This document shows, piece by piece, positions 9,471 through 19,320 of a stretch of DNA of 64,000 nt. The DNA is from Vibrio variabilis (GTDB lineage Bacteria; Pseudomonadota; Gammaproteobacteria; Enterobacterales; Vibrionaceae): positions 124,001-188,000 of the forward strand of contig NZ_JYJK01000078.1 in the NCBI RefSeq assembly GCF_003263785.1, given 5' to 3'. The position numbers were made by a program, and so were the translations under genes. Position 1 is the first letter of the stretch. The number at the start of each line of letters is the position of its first letter. Below the pieces are notes generated by a model. The model had not been told where the DNA came from and ran no database searches. It saw only the letters and a program-made list of their open reading frames with translations.

Positions 9471-9688
9471 TTGAATGCTCCTTGCTATTCGTCATGATGA
9501 ATATAATGGCGGTAAGCTAACATGAGCATTTAATGAGAAGTATGATGTAAATCAATAGGTAACGTGGCGTTTAATTATTAAACGATATCAACATTAATGT
9601 TTTAAAACATAGTGTTAAGTATCTTGTGTGCACTTTAATATTGCTTTCTTAGCTAGTTGATTGCCCTAACTATTGAATTGTTGAATGG

Positions 9689-10120
9689 TTAATAAGCATT
9701 CATTTCACCAAGAGTTATCTTTGACAGCTGAAGGTTTACCCGCAAAGACTCGTTAATGATTAACCTAGGGTCATCAAGGCCGATACCCTGTTCAATCGAG
9801 TGATGCGCTTTGTCTGAAAGTGATTTGAGCAATTCAATTGACAAGGAAATGTCGCTTTCTGAGCCTTTAGAACTGCTGAGCGATTGGAGGCTAAACAGTT
9901 GTTCGGTGAGTTTGTTGACGGCGGATTCGAGATCGTAGGCTTCTTCACTGAGTCTGAAATTCGGTTTAAGTTGTTCCAATTGCCGTATAGTGGAAATAAG
10001 GGTTTCTTGAAGGGTGAGTGAATCCATGCTTTCTCCTTGTGCATAAAGTTTCATTTGTGTATCGATTAATACTGGAGCAGTATGCTGTAAAGTCGAGCTT
10101 GTTTTTAAAAACTGAGACAT
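9689..10120 (-). CDS. Hypothetical helical protein
   Basis: I do not recognise this 143-residue protein. It is soluble by appearance and almost entirely helical-looking, with heptad-like runs (LISTIRQLEQLKPNF; LTEQLFSLQSLSSSK) that could be a coiled coil. There are no cysteines and no signal peptide. The codon pattern and clean start at 10120 support a real gene. It sits between the NUDIX gene and the alcohol dehydrogenase, all leftward but with wide gaps, so no operon is implied. The 218-base gap below it shows nothing notable. Confidence 0.6.
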   Translation of the reverse strand: MSQFLKTSSTLQHTAPVLIDTQMKLYAQGESMDSLTLQETLISTIRQLEQLKPNFRLSEEAYDLESAVNKLTEQLFSLQSLSSSKGSESDISLSIELLKSLSDKAHHSIEQGIGLDDPRLIINESLRVNLQLSKITLGEMNAY

Positions 10121-10179
10121 GGATCATTAGTCGGATATCAGCGCTTTGGGTTGCAGCCCTATTTAAAGCGCTCAGTCCT

Positions 10180-10716
10180 TTAAACCAGCCCTTTCAGCTT
10201 TGCCAATCCCCATGCTGCCGTTGTCACTACATCTTGAATCTCTCCCTCAATGAGCATGCGTTCAAACTCAACAACAGTGAATTCACCAGCGATGAGATCT
10301 TCTTCTTCACTGTCGTGGTTCGGCTCACCTTGGGTTAACTCGGTTGCAAGATAGATATGACAAGTTTGATTAAGAAAGCCATAGGCGATCAGCTGCTTTC
10401 CAACATAGGTCATTGAACCAGCGATGAGACCGGTTTCTTCTTGCAGTTCACCTTTTGCAAGAGATAAATGACTTGCATCTGGACTGGACTCCCATGCACC
10501 TTGCGGCAGTTCCCAAAAGGTTTCGCTGACGGCGTATCGATATTGCTGAACCAGATGAATATTGCCGTTGTCGATAGCAATGATCACCGCACAATCGGGT
10601 TTATCGACAACACCATAGATACCTTGGTTACCACTTTCACGTTCGATTTTGTCTTCACGAACAGACATCCAAGGGTTTTGATAGACGACGGTTGAATCTA
10701 AGGTTTTTATGGTCAT
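10180..10716 (-). CDS. NUDIX hydrolase, ADP-ribose pyrophosphatase-like
   Basis: A 178-residue cytoplasmic NUDIX-fold protein resembling ADP-ribose or nucleotide-sugar pyrophosphatases (FWELPQGAW before the box). The NUDIX box reads as G73 then LAKGELQEETGL. The catalytic EExxEETG-like helix is kept as ELQEETG, but two extra residues lie between Gly and the helix and the usual Arg of REL is Gly. Similar divergence is known in some Vibrio and Pseudomonas homologues, so activity is still likely. It is transcribed alone and is divergent from the MscS gene. Confidence 0.8.
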   Translation of the reverse strand: MTIKTLDSTVVYQNPWMSVREDKIERESGNQGIYGVVDKPDCAVIIAIDNGNIHLVQQYRYAVSETFWELPQGAWESSPDASHLSLAKGELQEETGLIAGSMTYVGKQLIAYGFLNQTCHIYLATELTQGEPNHDSEEEDLIAGEFTVVEFERMLIEGEIQDVVTTAAWGLAKLKGLV

Positions 10717-10811
10717 AGGTGGTTAAATAGTTGGCAAAACATACGGTCAGCTTACCTCAGTTTTTCAATCTATCCTATGCTAATCAATGAATAACAACGA
10801 AAAGGGCTAGC

Positions 10812-12459
10812 ATGATGAAAATAGGGTTGAAACAAGCTGCGGTAGTGATGTTTGCCGTTGTGGCTTGTTGGGTAAAGGCGCAGGACAAATTTCCGCTTGC
10901 ACCACCTGATACCAGCACCCCAAAGCAAACTTACGAAAGTTATATAGCGGCGGTGACACAGGCGAATAATGAGTTGGGAATCGTTTATCGAGACTTGTCT
11001 AATGTAACGGAGTCTCAGCGTTACCTTATCGACTCTTCTTTTGAGCGAGCCTCAATGACGTTTGATTTATCGCAAGTGTCTGCCTCGAGTCAAAATCGTG
11101 TGGCAATCGAGTCAGTCATGTTGCTTAAAGAGGTGCTCGACCGTGTACCTCCTTTCGATACAAGCACTATTCCAAACAATACAGACGTTGAGCGTTGGAC
11201 AGTACCGAGCACGAGTATTGATATCGTTAAGCAGCCTTCAGGCCAGTATCAGTTTTCAAGCGAGACCGTCGAACACTTGCACAGTTTCTATCGCTTGGTG
11301 AGTCATCTACCTTCCAACATTCAAGCCTCTCCCGATTACTATGAATACTACTCACTAAGTGCAGGTCGTTTAATACCACCTCCATGGTTTGCAGTCATTG
11401 ACGCGATGCCAGAACAGATGATGATTGAATTTGGCGATCAAGCTATGTGGCAATGGGTCGCACTGATTCTGCTGGTATTTGTGTTGGCGTGTTATGCCTA
11501 TTGGGTTTACCAAAAGATTGAACATGTGCTGCTAAAACCTGTTCTCATGGCGCTTGGGTTATTTGTATTTGATTGGACAGCGGATTATCAACTCAACTTG
11601 ACTGGTACGTTGATGACAACCCTAAACATGATAGGTGAGCTAATGTTTTGGCCACTCATCGCACAAGCTGCTATTTACTGGGGGCGTCGTGTTGTCGCTG
11701 GTTAATGGTAGGTCAGCGAATCAATACGGGTCTTAAAAAAAGCCTGGCGCAGATCATGGGTACCTTAGCGGGCAGCTTTTGTGCTGTTTGCGTCATTGGA
11801 TATGGCCTACATCGCTTGGGCGTGCCGGTTTACGGCATTGTTACCGGGCTCAGCCTAGGCGGGATGGCGATTGCACTGGCGATCCGCCCCACGATGGAGA
11901 ACCTCATTGGTGGCGTGATCATGTTTATGGATAAGTCTCTGTCGGTAGGGGACTTCTGCTCAGTCGGCAGTGTGTCCGGTGTGGTCGAACAAATTGGGGT
12001 GCGTTCTACCGGATTCGTGCCAAAGACCGTACTTTGATCACCATCTCTAATGGTGATGTGGTGAAGATGCAAATCACCAATTTTAGTCGTCGAGATCGCT
12101 ACCCATTTTTAGTCAAACTTGGACTGCGCTACGAGACACCAATGGAAACCATGGTCGCGGTAACGCGCGATATTCGAGAGTTTTTAGCTCAGCATCCTAG
12201 AGTTTTGGCGTCGCCGCTTCGAGTCCATTTCTCTTCGTTTAGTGACTATAGCCTAGACATTGATGTGTTTGCTCATATCGATACTCGCGACAGGGAAGAT
12301 TTTCTCAATACTCAGCAAGAGCTGCTGATGGAAATTAATCGTGTGATTGAGGAACATGGTGCTGAGTTTGCTTTCCCATCTACGACGACTTATCTTAATC
12401 CCGACAGTCTCACGCAAGCGCCAACAACGCTTAAGCTAGCAGGCGATGGGCAAGACTAA
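10812..12459 (+). CDS. MscS-family mechanosensitive channel with long periplasmic N-terminus, two frameshifts
   Basis: An inner-membrane small-conductance channel. It has a signal sequence (to about residue 23, VKAQ), about 190 residues of periplasmic region, then three or four membrane helices. The pore helix and beta domain follow: GLSLGGMAIALAIRPTMENLIGG, then MDKSLSVGDFC. Breaks at about 11700 (GG or TT run) and 12009 (CC run) are each repaired by one base. Joined, the protein is 549 residues, and the second junction reads VRSTRIRAKDRTLITISNG, the conserved MscS strand. The extended N-terminus makes it an MscM-type homologue. Confidence 0.85.
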
Positions 12460-12634
12460 AGTAATGAACTTTTTCATCTTGCTTTTAGCAACGTTTTCTG
12501 GGGTGAAAACACAAATCAGTGCTAGCACCTAAGCACTGATTTTGTTACAACAGTGGCCATAAATTCCATGCTAGATACTCGCGAATCTGGCTGGGTACCT
12601 CACCAATAGCAACAAGTATAAAAAGGACATCAAC

Positions 12635-13492
12635 GTGGCACAGTCTCTACAGTTTGAAAAGTTCGTCGATCTAGAATTTGATTTAGCAGAATGCCCACGC
12701 TGGGATTGGCGCACAGAGTCGTGGATGTGGGTCAACATCTGTGAAGGGGAACTTTGGCGCCACAAAAATGGCGTGAGTGAAAAGCGTGAGTTTGGTGACA
12801 AGCTAGGCTGTTTTGCACCGCATGGCGAGCAAGGCTTTGTCGTTGCGCTTAAATCCGGGATGTACCACATCCAAGATTGGGATGCAGAGATGACTTCGTT
12901 GGCACCACTGGTGTCAGAATTTCCTCGTATGCGCTACAACGACGGCCGCGGTGCGCCAGGCGGACGCTTTATCGCAGGTACTCGCAATGGTGCAAAAGAG
13001 GGTGACCAAGGTCAGTTCCATCAGCTACACCTAGATGGCACTATCGAAGCACTGCCTATGTTCGCGTGGACATGTAACGGTCTGGCATTTTCTCCAGATG
13101 GCCAATGGCTATATTGGGCAGACACTGGCTCAAGTAAAGTGTTCAAGCACAGCTATGATGCAAGCACAGGTCAATATGGTGAGCAGCAATTGCATTGTGA
13201 TCTAACGGACTACAACGGCCGCCCAGATGGCGCAAGCGTCGATGTGGATGGTAACTATTGGGTTGCGATGTACGCAGGGCAATCTGTCGTCAAGATTGCT
13301 CCAAGCGGTGAGGTACTGGAGGTGATTGATGTTCCTTCAGAAAACCCAACTATGGTTGGCTTTGGCGGCGAAGAAATGCGTGATCTCATTGTGACATCGG
13401 CAGAAGGTAGCAACGAGAAAGGCAAACTTTTGATTGCTAAGAATGTAGCGCAAGGCTTGAAAGAAGAGCTCGTTAAGGTGGTGATTCGTTAA
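12635..13492 (+). CDS. SMP-30/gluconolactonase-family protein
   Basis: A 285-residue six-bladed propeller of the SMP-30/regucalcin lactonase family. Key motifs are AECPRWD near residue 20, RYNDGRGAPGGRF near 105, NGLAFSPDG near 150 and GRPDGASVD near 195, which together supply the divalent-metal site (Glu, Asn, Asp). It likely opens sugar lactones in the cytoplasm; the sugar is unknown. The start is a GTG at 12635. It stands alone, with a strong terminator just after it. Confidence 0.88.
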   Translation: MAQSLQFEKFVDLEFDLAECPRWDWRTESWMWVNICEGELWRHKNGVSEKREFGDKLGCFAPHGEQGFVVALKSGMYHIQDWDAEMTSLAPLVSEFPRMRYNDGRGAPGGRFIAGTRNGAKEGDQGQFHQLHLDGTIEALPMFAWTCNGLAFSPDGQWLYWADTGSSKVFKHSYDASTGQYGEQQLHCDLTDYNGRPDGASVDVDGNYWVAMYAGQSVVKIAPSGEVLEVIDVPSENPTMVGFGGEEMRDLIVTSAEGSNEKGKLLIAKNVAQGLKEELVKVVIR

Positions 13493-13515
13493 TCACTGAC
13501 TTTTTAATAGTGATG

Positions 13516-13540
13516 AAAGCGGAGCCCACGGCTCCGCTTT
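13516..13540. terminator. Bidirectional terminator
   Basis: An 11-bp GC-rich stem (AAAGCGGAGCC / GGCTCCGCTTT) with a 3-base loop sits between convergent genes. Its right arm touches the stop codon of the leftward gene at 13539. Confidence 0.8.
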
Positions 13541-13784
13541 AACATGTCATCGAAAGCGTGTAGTGTGACGCGCGATTCATATCGCTTAGCTCGTCTTCAG
13601 TAATGTATTTTTTGGCAACCACATTACCCGCCACAACAAGGTGGGAAATATAATCACGACACGACGTGGTTGGCATATTACCCCACATAAAATCGGCTTT
13701 GGTCGCATCGGAAAATTCGATATTCAGCACGATGGATTGCTCCTCGCACCTCAAGTCATACACGTTGATCTCGTACTGCTGCAT
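13539..13784 (-). CDS. Small conserved-looking hypothetical protein
   Basis: I do not recognise this 81-residue protein (MQQYEINVYDLRCEEQ at the N-terminus). It has no signal peptide or membrane helix, and three cysteines. I place the start at the ATG at 13784 because GGGGGAAG lies just upstream; a GTG at 13805 would add seven residues without a ribosome site. It is convergent with the SMP-30 gene and shares its terminator. The roughly 300 bases between it and the carbonic anhydrase stop hold nothing I can name. Confidence 0.55.
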   Translation of the reverse strand: MQQYEINVYDLRCEEQSIVLNIEFSDATKADFMWGNMPTTSCRDYISHLVVAGNVVAKKYITEDELSDMNRASHYTLSMTC

Positions 13785-14104
13785 ACTACTTCCCCCAAAT
13801 TTCACTAACCGTTACTCAAAGGCTAACCGTACAAGCGTGTGTAGGGAATGCAGTTGAATAGCATGTTATTTAATTTCTCATCATTGCAACATGTTCTTGG
13901 TTTTGTTTAACGGTTAAGTTACATGGTCTTCGTACGGTAAACTTTGAAGCACTTCAAATAGTGAATTTTTGCCAAGAGTCAAAATGTATTTATGGAAGGT
14001 TAGTCTCATAAATCATTGGCAAATCGTCCTTTTGTGTGAAGAAATATGAATCAAGATAACAAGGCGTGCTCACTCGGGCAGTGCACAAGTGAGCACGGCG
14101 AGAG

Positions 14105-14836
14105 TTATTCTAAGATAAGACGAGCATTGAGCGCCTGTGTCGGTCTAGCGTTCTCTCCCATGGTGCTAGACAGACGTTTCAGCTGGCTTTTCGGGATGAA
14201 CTGAGGATCACGTAGTACCAACCAACGCACACCTTCGCTGCATGGAGGAGTCGTTAGTGAGCCGTTGTAGCGATAGTAATCTTTTACGCGCGGCAATAGG
14301 TCATCTAGGTTGACCTCTTTTTCCAGCGTGATGGTTTGTGCTTTTGCAGGTAGAGTATGAACAATGCTATCTAGCTGTGCACTTTCTCGCTCTCCTTCTC
14401 GATACATCACCGCTACCACCGCAAGTTGCCCTTTTTCGTTAGCATGAACAAAATGTGCTTCCAATGGCGCCGATTTACCGTTGATCGTGTTTTCGGAAGG
14501 GGTGTGGAAGTGAAACTGTTTGAGCTCAAAGTCTTGATCGTCGATATGAAGGGTGTTCTTGCCGCTAACGTTGACTTGAATTGTGTGGCCGTTGTTGATG
14601 ACATTTTTGACTTGCCCTTGATAGTCGAAAGCAAGAGGCTGTTTTTTGGCGCTGGTGAGTGTATTGGTTTCGATGTCAACGGGACTTTGGTTTTGTCCTT
14701 TGTCACACGTTGCGCTGACAGCGCCCCAAGTGCTCGGTCCATTGTTGTCGCCATATCCCCAAGCTTCTGCATGAGCAGATATGCTTAGAGGCAGGGTCGT
14801 GACTAAGGCGATAGAAAGTGTTGTTAGTGTTTTCAT
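14105..14836 (-). CDS. Periplasmic alpha-carbonic anhydrase
   Basis: This zinc enzyme hydrates CO2 in the periplasm. From the ATG at 14836 it is 243 residues with a signal peptide (cleavage near AHA-EAW, residue 23). The zinc ligands are His109 and His111 (FHFHTPSEN) and His128 (EAHFVH). The disulphide pair is Cys44 and the Cys in TTPPCSEG. Length and motifs match the Vibrio cholerae alpha-CA. The 43 extra codons upstream in the same frame lack a ribosome site and would hide the signal peptide, so I exclude them. Confidence 0.95.
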   Translation of the reverse strand: MKTLTTLSIALVTTLPLSISAHAEAWGYGDNNGPSTWGAVSATCDKGQNQSPVDIETNTLTSAKKQPLAFDYQGQVKNVINNGHTIQVNVSGKNTLHIDDQDFELKQFHFHTPSENTINGKSAPLEAHFVHANEKGQLAVVAVMYREGERESAQLDSIVHTLPAKAQTITLEKEVNLDDLLPRVKDYYRYNGSLTTPPCSEGVRWLVLRDPQFIPKSQLKRLSSTMGENARPTQALNARLILE

Positions 14837-15041
14837 AATTATCCTTTGTTTACTGACGTCGCGGAAAGACCGCATCGCAAAAAAGGATAGATGAGAATAA
14901 AGGTGAACAATGCGCTGCACACTTAGATTGCGATTCCGTTCTAATAAACGTGGAATCAACCTCACTTTTCACTTTAATTTCAGTAGTATGGCTCACAGCT
15001 TAGTTCAAAGCAGAGCGTAATTAACTGAGCGAAAAGACAAT

Positions 15042-15080
15042 AAAAAACCCAGCCGAGTAATATTAACGGGTGCTGGGTTT
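15042..15080 (-). terminator. Rho-independent terminator
   Basis: A 9-bp stem (AAACCCAGC / GCTGGGTTT, 15045-15053 and 15072-15080) followed leftward by a T-rich run. It ends the gene at 15105. Confidence 0.75.
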
Positions 15081-15104
15081 CAAAAGCGAGTTAGTACTCA
15101 ATAA

Positions 15105-15350
15105 TTAGTTGCGACGTGGACCGTTGCGCACCATGTCTTTGCCATTTTCATAGACATCTTGAGAGACCCAGCGACCGAGTAATAGCTCATGTTTGTCACT
15201 CAGTACAGCAACAAATGGACGACCGTCAGAGTTAGAGGTCGCCAGTGCAATACCTGCCACGCCTTGTAAACCCAACGCGCCGCTTTCAACTAAGATCAGG
15301 AATTGCTCGAGTTGTTCTAATGTTTCAATTACTTCATTGTCAATGTTCAT
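15105..15350 (-). CDS. Small hypothetical protein
   Basis: An 81-residue protein that I do not recognise. The N-terminal half is helical and acidic (VIETLEQLEQFLILVESGAL). The second half, with VAGIALATSNSDGRPFVAVLSD, looks like a small mixed alpha/beta domain. No signal peptide. A dedicated terminator at 15042 and normal codon use support it as real. It is divergent from pcp, 83 bases away. Confidence 0.6.
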   Translation of the reverse strand: MNIDNEVIETLEQLEQFLILVESGALGLQGVAGIALATSNSDGRPFVAVLSDKHELLLGRWVSQDVYENGKDMVRNGPRRN

Positions 15351-15433
15351 CGTTTTCTATCGCTTGACTGATACCATTGGTGGCGTACTCTACCTAAGTT
15401 AAACAGAGAAACCAACAATAGGCATAAAAACCG

Positions 15434-16072
15434 ATGAAAAAAGTACTGGTTACGGGCTTCGAACCTTTTGGAGGTGACGAGGTTAACCCGTCACTAGAAA
15501 TCATCAAAAGGCTCTCAGGTGTGATGATTGAGGGCGGCGAGATTGTCACTTGCCAAGTACCAGTGACCCGCTATGAGTCGATCGATTGCGTGTTAACTGC
15601 GATTGCCGAGCATCAGCCGAATGTGGTGATCAACCTTGGGTTAGGGGCAGGGCGAACCGCCATTACCCCAGAGCGTGTTGCGATCAATGTCGATGATTTT
15701 CGGATTGCCGATAACGCGGGTAACCAACCTATTGACGAACCTGTTGTAGAGCACGGTTCTAACGCATTTTTCTCAACCTTGCCCATCAAAGCCATTACTC
15801 AAGCATTGAATAAAAACGGGATTGCTTGCGAGGTGTCGAACAGTGCGGGCACATTTGTCTGCAATCACTTGTTCTACGGACTGCAACATCATTTAACGGG
15901 GCAGTCGATTGCTCAAGGCTTCATCCATGTTCCTTTAATGAAACAAGTGAATGACCAAACCTCTTCTCCTTCGATGCGGCTTGAGGACATGGTCAGAGGG
16001 ATTGTGCTTGCTGCAGAGGTCTGTTTGCAGGTTGAACAGGATATTAAGTATGAGTCGGGTCAGATTTGTTAA
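15434..16072 (+). CDS. pcp: Pyroglutamyl-peptidase I
   Basis: This cytoplasmic cysteine peptidase removes N-terminal pyroglutamate from peptides. It has 212 residues, the family length. The catalytic triad is Glu80 (TPERVAIN), Cys143 (SAGTFVCNHLFY) and His165 (GFIHVP). The N-terminal VTGFEPFGGDEVNPS is the family signature. It is a single gene. Its last 29 bases overlap, in antisense, the end of the small zinc-ribbon frame at 16044. Confidence 0.96.
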   Translation: MKKVLVTGFEPFGGDEVNPSLEIIKRLSGVMIEGGEIVTCQVPVTRYESIDCVLTAIAEHQPNVVINLGLGAGRTAITPERVAINVDDFRIADNAGNQPIDEPVVEHGSNAFFSTLPIKAITQALNKNGIACEVSNSAGTFVCNHLFYGLQHHLTGQSIAQGFIHVPLMKQVNDQTSSPSMRLEDMVRGIVLAAEVCLQVEQDIKYESGQIC

Positions 16073-16229
16073 ACCCATCAATCTGATTCGGGTAAAGGAG
16101 ATGGGTAAGCCGCTCTGAGCCAATAAGCAGTTTCTGTCCACAATGGCTACAGACATAGCACTCCCTTACCCCTAACAGCTTCATAAATAGGCTTCTTTTT
16201 TGACGCTGTAGTGTTCCATGCTTGCACAT
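16044..16229 (-). CDS. Small basic zinc-ribbon-like protein
   Basis: A 61-residue frame from an ATG at 16229, with GGAG about ten bases upstream. It is basic and contains CYVCSHCGQKLL, a Cys-x2-Cys-x2-Cys cluster, plus an early Cys, which is typical of a small zinc-binding domain. It overlaps the 3' end of pcp by 29 bases on the other strand. I do not recognise a family. The clustered cysteines and ribosome site argue for a real gene, but its short length and antisense overlap leave doubt. Confidence 0.4.
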   Translation of the reverse strand: MCKHGTLQRQKRSLFMKLLGVRECYVCSHCGQKLLIGSERLTHLLYPNQIDGFNKSDPTHT

Positions 16230-16406
16230 TTCCCTGCTCCAATGTTTATGCTGATGTGATGTTGCTTCCAACTTTATCACTGCATGCAGGTGCAGACTAT
16301 GTCGTTTAACATCAACAAGTTGATGTGCGATATCTGGTTAATAATCATTTACAAAACGAAGTCGATAGACTTACCAACTTCCTTTATTTGAAGCTGCAAG
16401 TCGTGT

Positions 16407-16904
16407 CTACTGCTGATCTTTAAGCCTTGCCATATAGTAGGTGGAAATATACTCACCATCTCGAAATGCGGAGCACAGAGCTTCCCCTTCGATGTCAAAG
16501 CCGTATTTTGAATAAAGGGCAATAGCGGCTTTGTTGTCGGTGTTCACTTCAATATGAAGTCTCAATAAGTTGAGCCAGTTGTCTGCTAAATCCAACACGG
16601 TCTCGATAAGTTGACTGCCGATGCCCATCCCGTGGTAGTCATCATGAACGGCGAGACCAAAGGTAGCGCTGTGCATCAGTCTTGGGCGTTGCGACTGCGT
16701 TAGCGCGATATTGCCGACAATTTTACCATCCAGTTCTGCGACGTACGAATAGACTCCAACCGGGATGTTGTTGAGTCGCTCTTGCCACATCGCGAGGGTA
16801 GAGTGGGGTAAATGCAGTGTTTCTCGCATGGCTTTTGGTTGCAAAAACAGGTCTCGCAAACCTTCAGCATCTTTTGGCTCAGTAGGTCGAATAAATACGT
16901 TCAT
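16407..16904 (-). CDS. GNAT-family N-acetyltransferase, YhhY-like
   Basis: A 165-residue GNAT enzyme using acetyl-CoA. The beta-bulge and the pyrophosphate loop are visible as ATFGLAVHDDYHGMGIGSQLIETVLDLA, with the core HGMGIGSQL. A late NTDNKAAIALYSKYGF motif gives the C-terminal strand. The composition resembles the YhhY group, which acetylates amino acids or peptides. Start at 16904 is preferred because GGAG lies seven bases upstream; a GTG at 16964 would add 20 residues without a site. Confidence 0.85.
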   Translation of the reverse strand: MNVFIRPTEPKDAEGLRDLFLQPKAMRETLHLPHSTLAMWQERLNNIPVGVYSYVAELDGKIVGNIALTQSQRPRLMHSATFGLAVHDDYHGMGIGSQLIETVLDLADNWLNLLRLHIEVNTDNKAAIALYSKYGFDIEGEALCSAFRDGEYISTYYMARLKDQQ

Positions 16905-17021
16905 CGACGGCTCCGCTATGGTCTCTATTTGTAGGGTTGGGTATCGAGGTTGTTGGATACTCACGTATATAACTAATTGAATTATCGAATTGTAGCAAGC
17001 AATTTTTCGATGCTGGGTAGG

Positions 17022-18020
17022 TTAGTGTCGCGATTCGAAAGTAATGGACACTAAGGCATGATCTGAGCCCACATCATCGACACCAAACGTCGGGTTAACA
17101 ATGTGCTTATCGGTAAGCTGATACTCAATAAGTTCGTACATCGAATGTTCGTATTCAGGGACAAATTCACTAGAGACCAATATGTGGTCAATGCGCTGCC
17201 CAGATTCACCATAGTAGTGGCTGCGAGGTGGCTTGATAGCATCTTGAGCTCGAACGGGGATACCCTGGGGGATTAGCTTCCAGCTGTCGTGGAAGTGATA
17301 GGGAGCGATGGCAGCGCGGGAGTCACGTCTGCGGTGGCGCTGCTGCGCGCGAAAGGGAGCAAACTCATCCGCAGTAAGCACATTGTTAAAGTCACCAAGT
17401 AAGATAAACGGGCGTTTTGCCTCGCGCTTATGGCCGACGATTTGAGCATGCAGCGATAGAGCTTCTTGCTGACGAAGCTGACTTGATAGCGTAGAGCCAG
17501 CCAGTTCATTTAGCCACTCTGTGACGTTGTCACCTGAATCTTCGCCGTCTATGGTCGCTCGCTTAGACTTTAAGTGGACGTTGAAAAGATCAAAGTCGCC
17601 AAGTCCTTTAATCGATAGCGAGACATGCAGCGGCGGTCGACTGAATTCGCCTTTAAATGGTTCACATAGCGCCAGGTTGGCCTGCTTAGTTATGGGAAAA
17701 CGCGAGGCAACCGCCAATGAAGGCTTGGAATAGATGTAATCGGCTTCAATTGCAGGGAGTTGGTTATACTCAAAGAATCCGTAGCCAAGCTCTTTGGTGA
17801 GAGCACGCAGCGCTTCTATGGAAAACACTTCTTGAAAAGCAATGATGTCACTGTTGAGTTCACGTAATGTGCTCTTCAACCAATGGGTTTTCTGTTGCCA
17901 CTGCTTTTCGGAGTAAATGTTTTCCATTTCATAGAAAGCGAAGGGCGGCTTGACAAAATTACATAAGTTGCAGGTGGTGACTTTCAATGTATTTATTTGT
18001 GTCAAAGTATTAGACTCCAT
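17022..18020 (-). CDS. Endonuclease/exonuclease/phosphatase-family hydrolase
   Basis: A 332-residue EEP-fold metal-dependent phosphodiesterase. Catalytic motifs are in order: CNLCNF near residue 18, AFQEVFS near 62, FNVHLKSKR near 147, LLGDFNN near 207 and a final GSDHALVSITF with the catalytic Asp-His near 320. No signal peptide, so it is probably cytoplasmic. Substrate (nucleic acid, phosphoinositide-like or other) cannot be told. It is divergent from the MFS gene at 18094, 73 bases away. Confidence 0.87.
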   Translation of the reverse strand: MESNTLTQINTLKVTTCNLCNFVKPPFAFYEMENIYSEKQWQQKTHWLKSTLRELNSDIIAFQEVFSIEALRALTKELGYGFFEYNQLPAIEADYIYSKPSLAVASRFPITKQANLALCEPFKGEFSRPPLHVSLSIKGLGDFDLFNVHLKSKRATIDGEDSGDNVTEWLNELAGSTLSSQLRQQEALSLHAQIVGHKREAKRPFILLGDFNNVLTADEFAPFRAQQRHRRRDSRAAIAPYHFHDSWKLIPQGIPVRAQDAIKPPRSHYYGESGQRIDHILVSSEFVPEYEHSMYELIEYQLTDKHIVNPTFGVDDVGSDHALVSITFESRH

Positions 18021-18093
18021 TACAGCTTATACCTGTCACAGTGTTTCAGGCCGTCAGTGAGCATATATGAATAACGCTTTCAAAGGAATTACC

Positions 18094-19281
18094 ATGTCTC
18101 AAGCGAAAACCGAACCTGCTTGGCGAACGCCGCAGAACTTTCTCATTATTATATCCATTATAGTGCCCATCGCTTTTTCCAGTTGGATGGCACTGCTTAA
18201 TAACTTTGTTATTGAGAAAGCAAACTTTGACGGCTCAGATATTGGCCTTTTGCAGAGCGTACGTGAAATTCCTGGGTTTTTAGCCTTTACGACGGTCTTT
18301 GTTCTACTGTTCATCCGTGAGCAGAAATTCATGATCATATCGCTGCTGCTACTCACTACGGGTACCGCGATAACGGGCTTGTTCCCATCGGTGGCAGGTT
18401 TACTTATCACGACACTTATCATGTCTACTGGCTTTCACTACTTTGAGACTCTTAAACAATCGCTTTCCTTGCAATGGCTTAGTAAGGAGGAGGCGCCAGA
18501 GGTGCTCGGTAAATTGATCTCCGTGGGTGCATTGGCCTCGCTTTTGACCTACGCAGGTCTTTGGGTGATGGTTGAAGTTTTCAAGCTCGACTACGTATGG
18601 GTTTACGGTATTTCTGGCGGCGTTGGTTTTGTTTTGGTGCTGTTTATTGCTTTTGCATTCCCTCAATTTAAAACAGATACCCCTCAAACCAAGAAGCTTG
18701 TACTCAAGAAGCGTTATTGGCTGTACTACGCCCTGACATTTATGAGTGGCGCGCGACGTCAGATCTTCACAGTATTCGCTGGCTTTTTGATGGTCGAGAA
18801 GTTTGGTTACAGCGTGTCTGATATCACCTTACTGTTCTTGATTAACTACCTGTTTAACTTTTTATTCGCGAAAAAGATTGGTCGATTTATTGGCATCGTT
18901 GGTGAACGTAAGGCGCTGATGGTGGAGTACGTTGGACTGATTTTCGTGTTTGTCGGTTATGGCTTAGTACAAACCGCTGAATGGGCGGCGGCGCTGTATG
19001 TGATTGATCACCTGTTCTTTGCGTTAGCGCTGGCGATCAAAACTTACTTCCAAAAGATTGCTGATCCGGCTGATATGGCCTCGACTGCTGGGGTGTCGTT
19101 CACGATTAACCATATTGCTGCGGTTGTGATTCCGGTGTCGTTTGGGTTTATTTGGCTAATTTCACCGTCGAGTGTGTTTTACATTGGTGCTGCAATGGCG
19201 GCGGTGTCGTTGGTGTTGTCGTTGAATATTCCTAAGAAGCCGGAACAGGGGAATGAGGTTCGGGTTTTGAAGTGGGGTTGA
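18094..19281 (+). CDS. MFS transporter
   Basis: A twelve-helix major facilitator of 395 residues from the ATG at 18094, which has AAAGGAATTACC in front. An earlier in-frame ATG at 18067 lacks a site. Helices alternate with short loops; a central loop near residue 205 carries KTDTPQTKKLVLKKRYW. The substrate is not identifiable. The gene ends at a strong terminator. Confidence 0.85.
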   Translation: MSQAKTEPAWRTPQNFLIIISIIVPIAFSSWMALLNNFVIEKANFDGSDIGLLQSVREIPGFLAFTTVFVLLFIREQKFMIISLLLLTTGTAITGLFPSVAGLLITTLIMSTGFHYFETLKQSLSLQWLSKEEAPEVLGKLISVGALASLLTYAGLWVMVEVFKLDYVWVYGISGGVGFVLVLFIAFAFPQFKTDTPQTKKLVLKKRYWLYYALTFMSGARRQIFTVFAGFLMVEKFGYSVSDITLLFLINYLFNFLFAKKIGRFIGIVGERKALMVEYVGLIFVFVGYGLVQTAEWAAALYVIDHLFFALALAIKTYFQKIADPADMASTAGVSFTINHIAAVVIPVSFGFIWLISPSSVFYIGAAMAAVSLVLSLNIPKKPEQGNEVRVLKWG

Positions 19282-19320
19282 TGACTTAGCAAATGGGTTT
19301 TGAAAGCAATGTGTAGCAAA

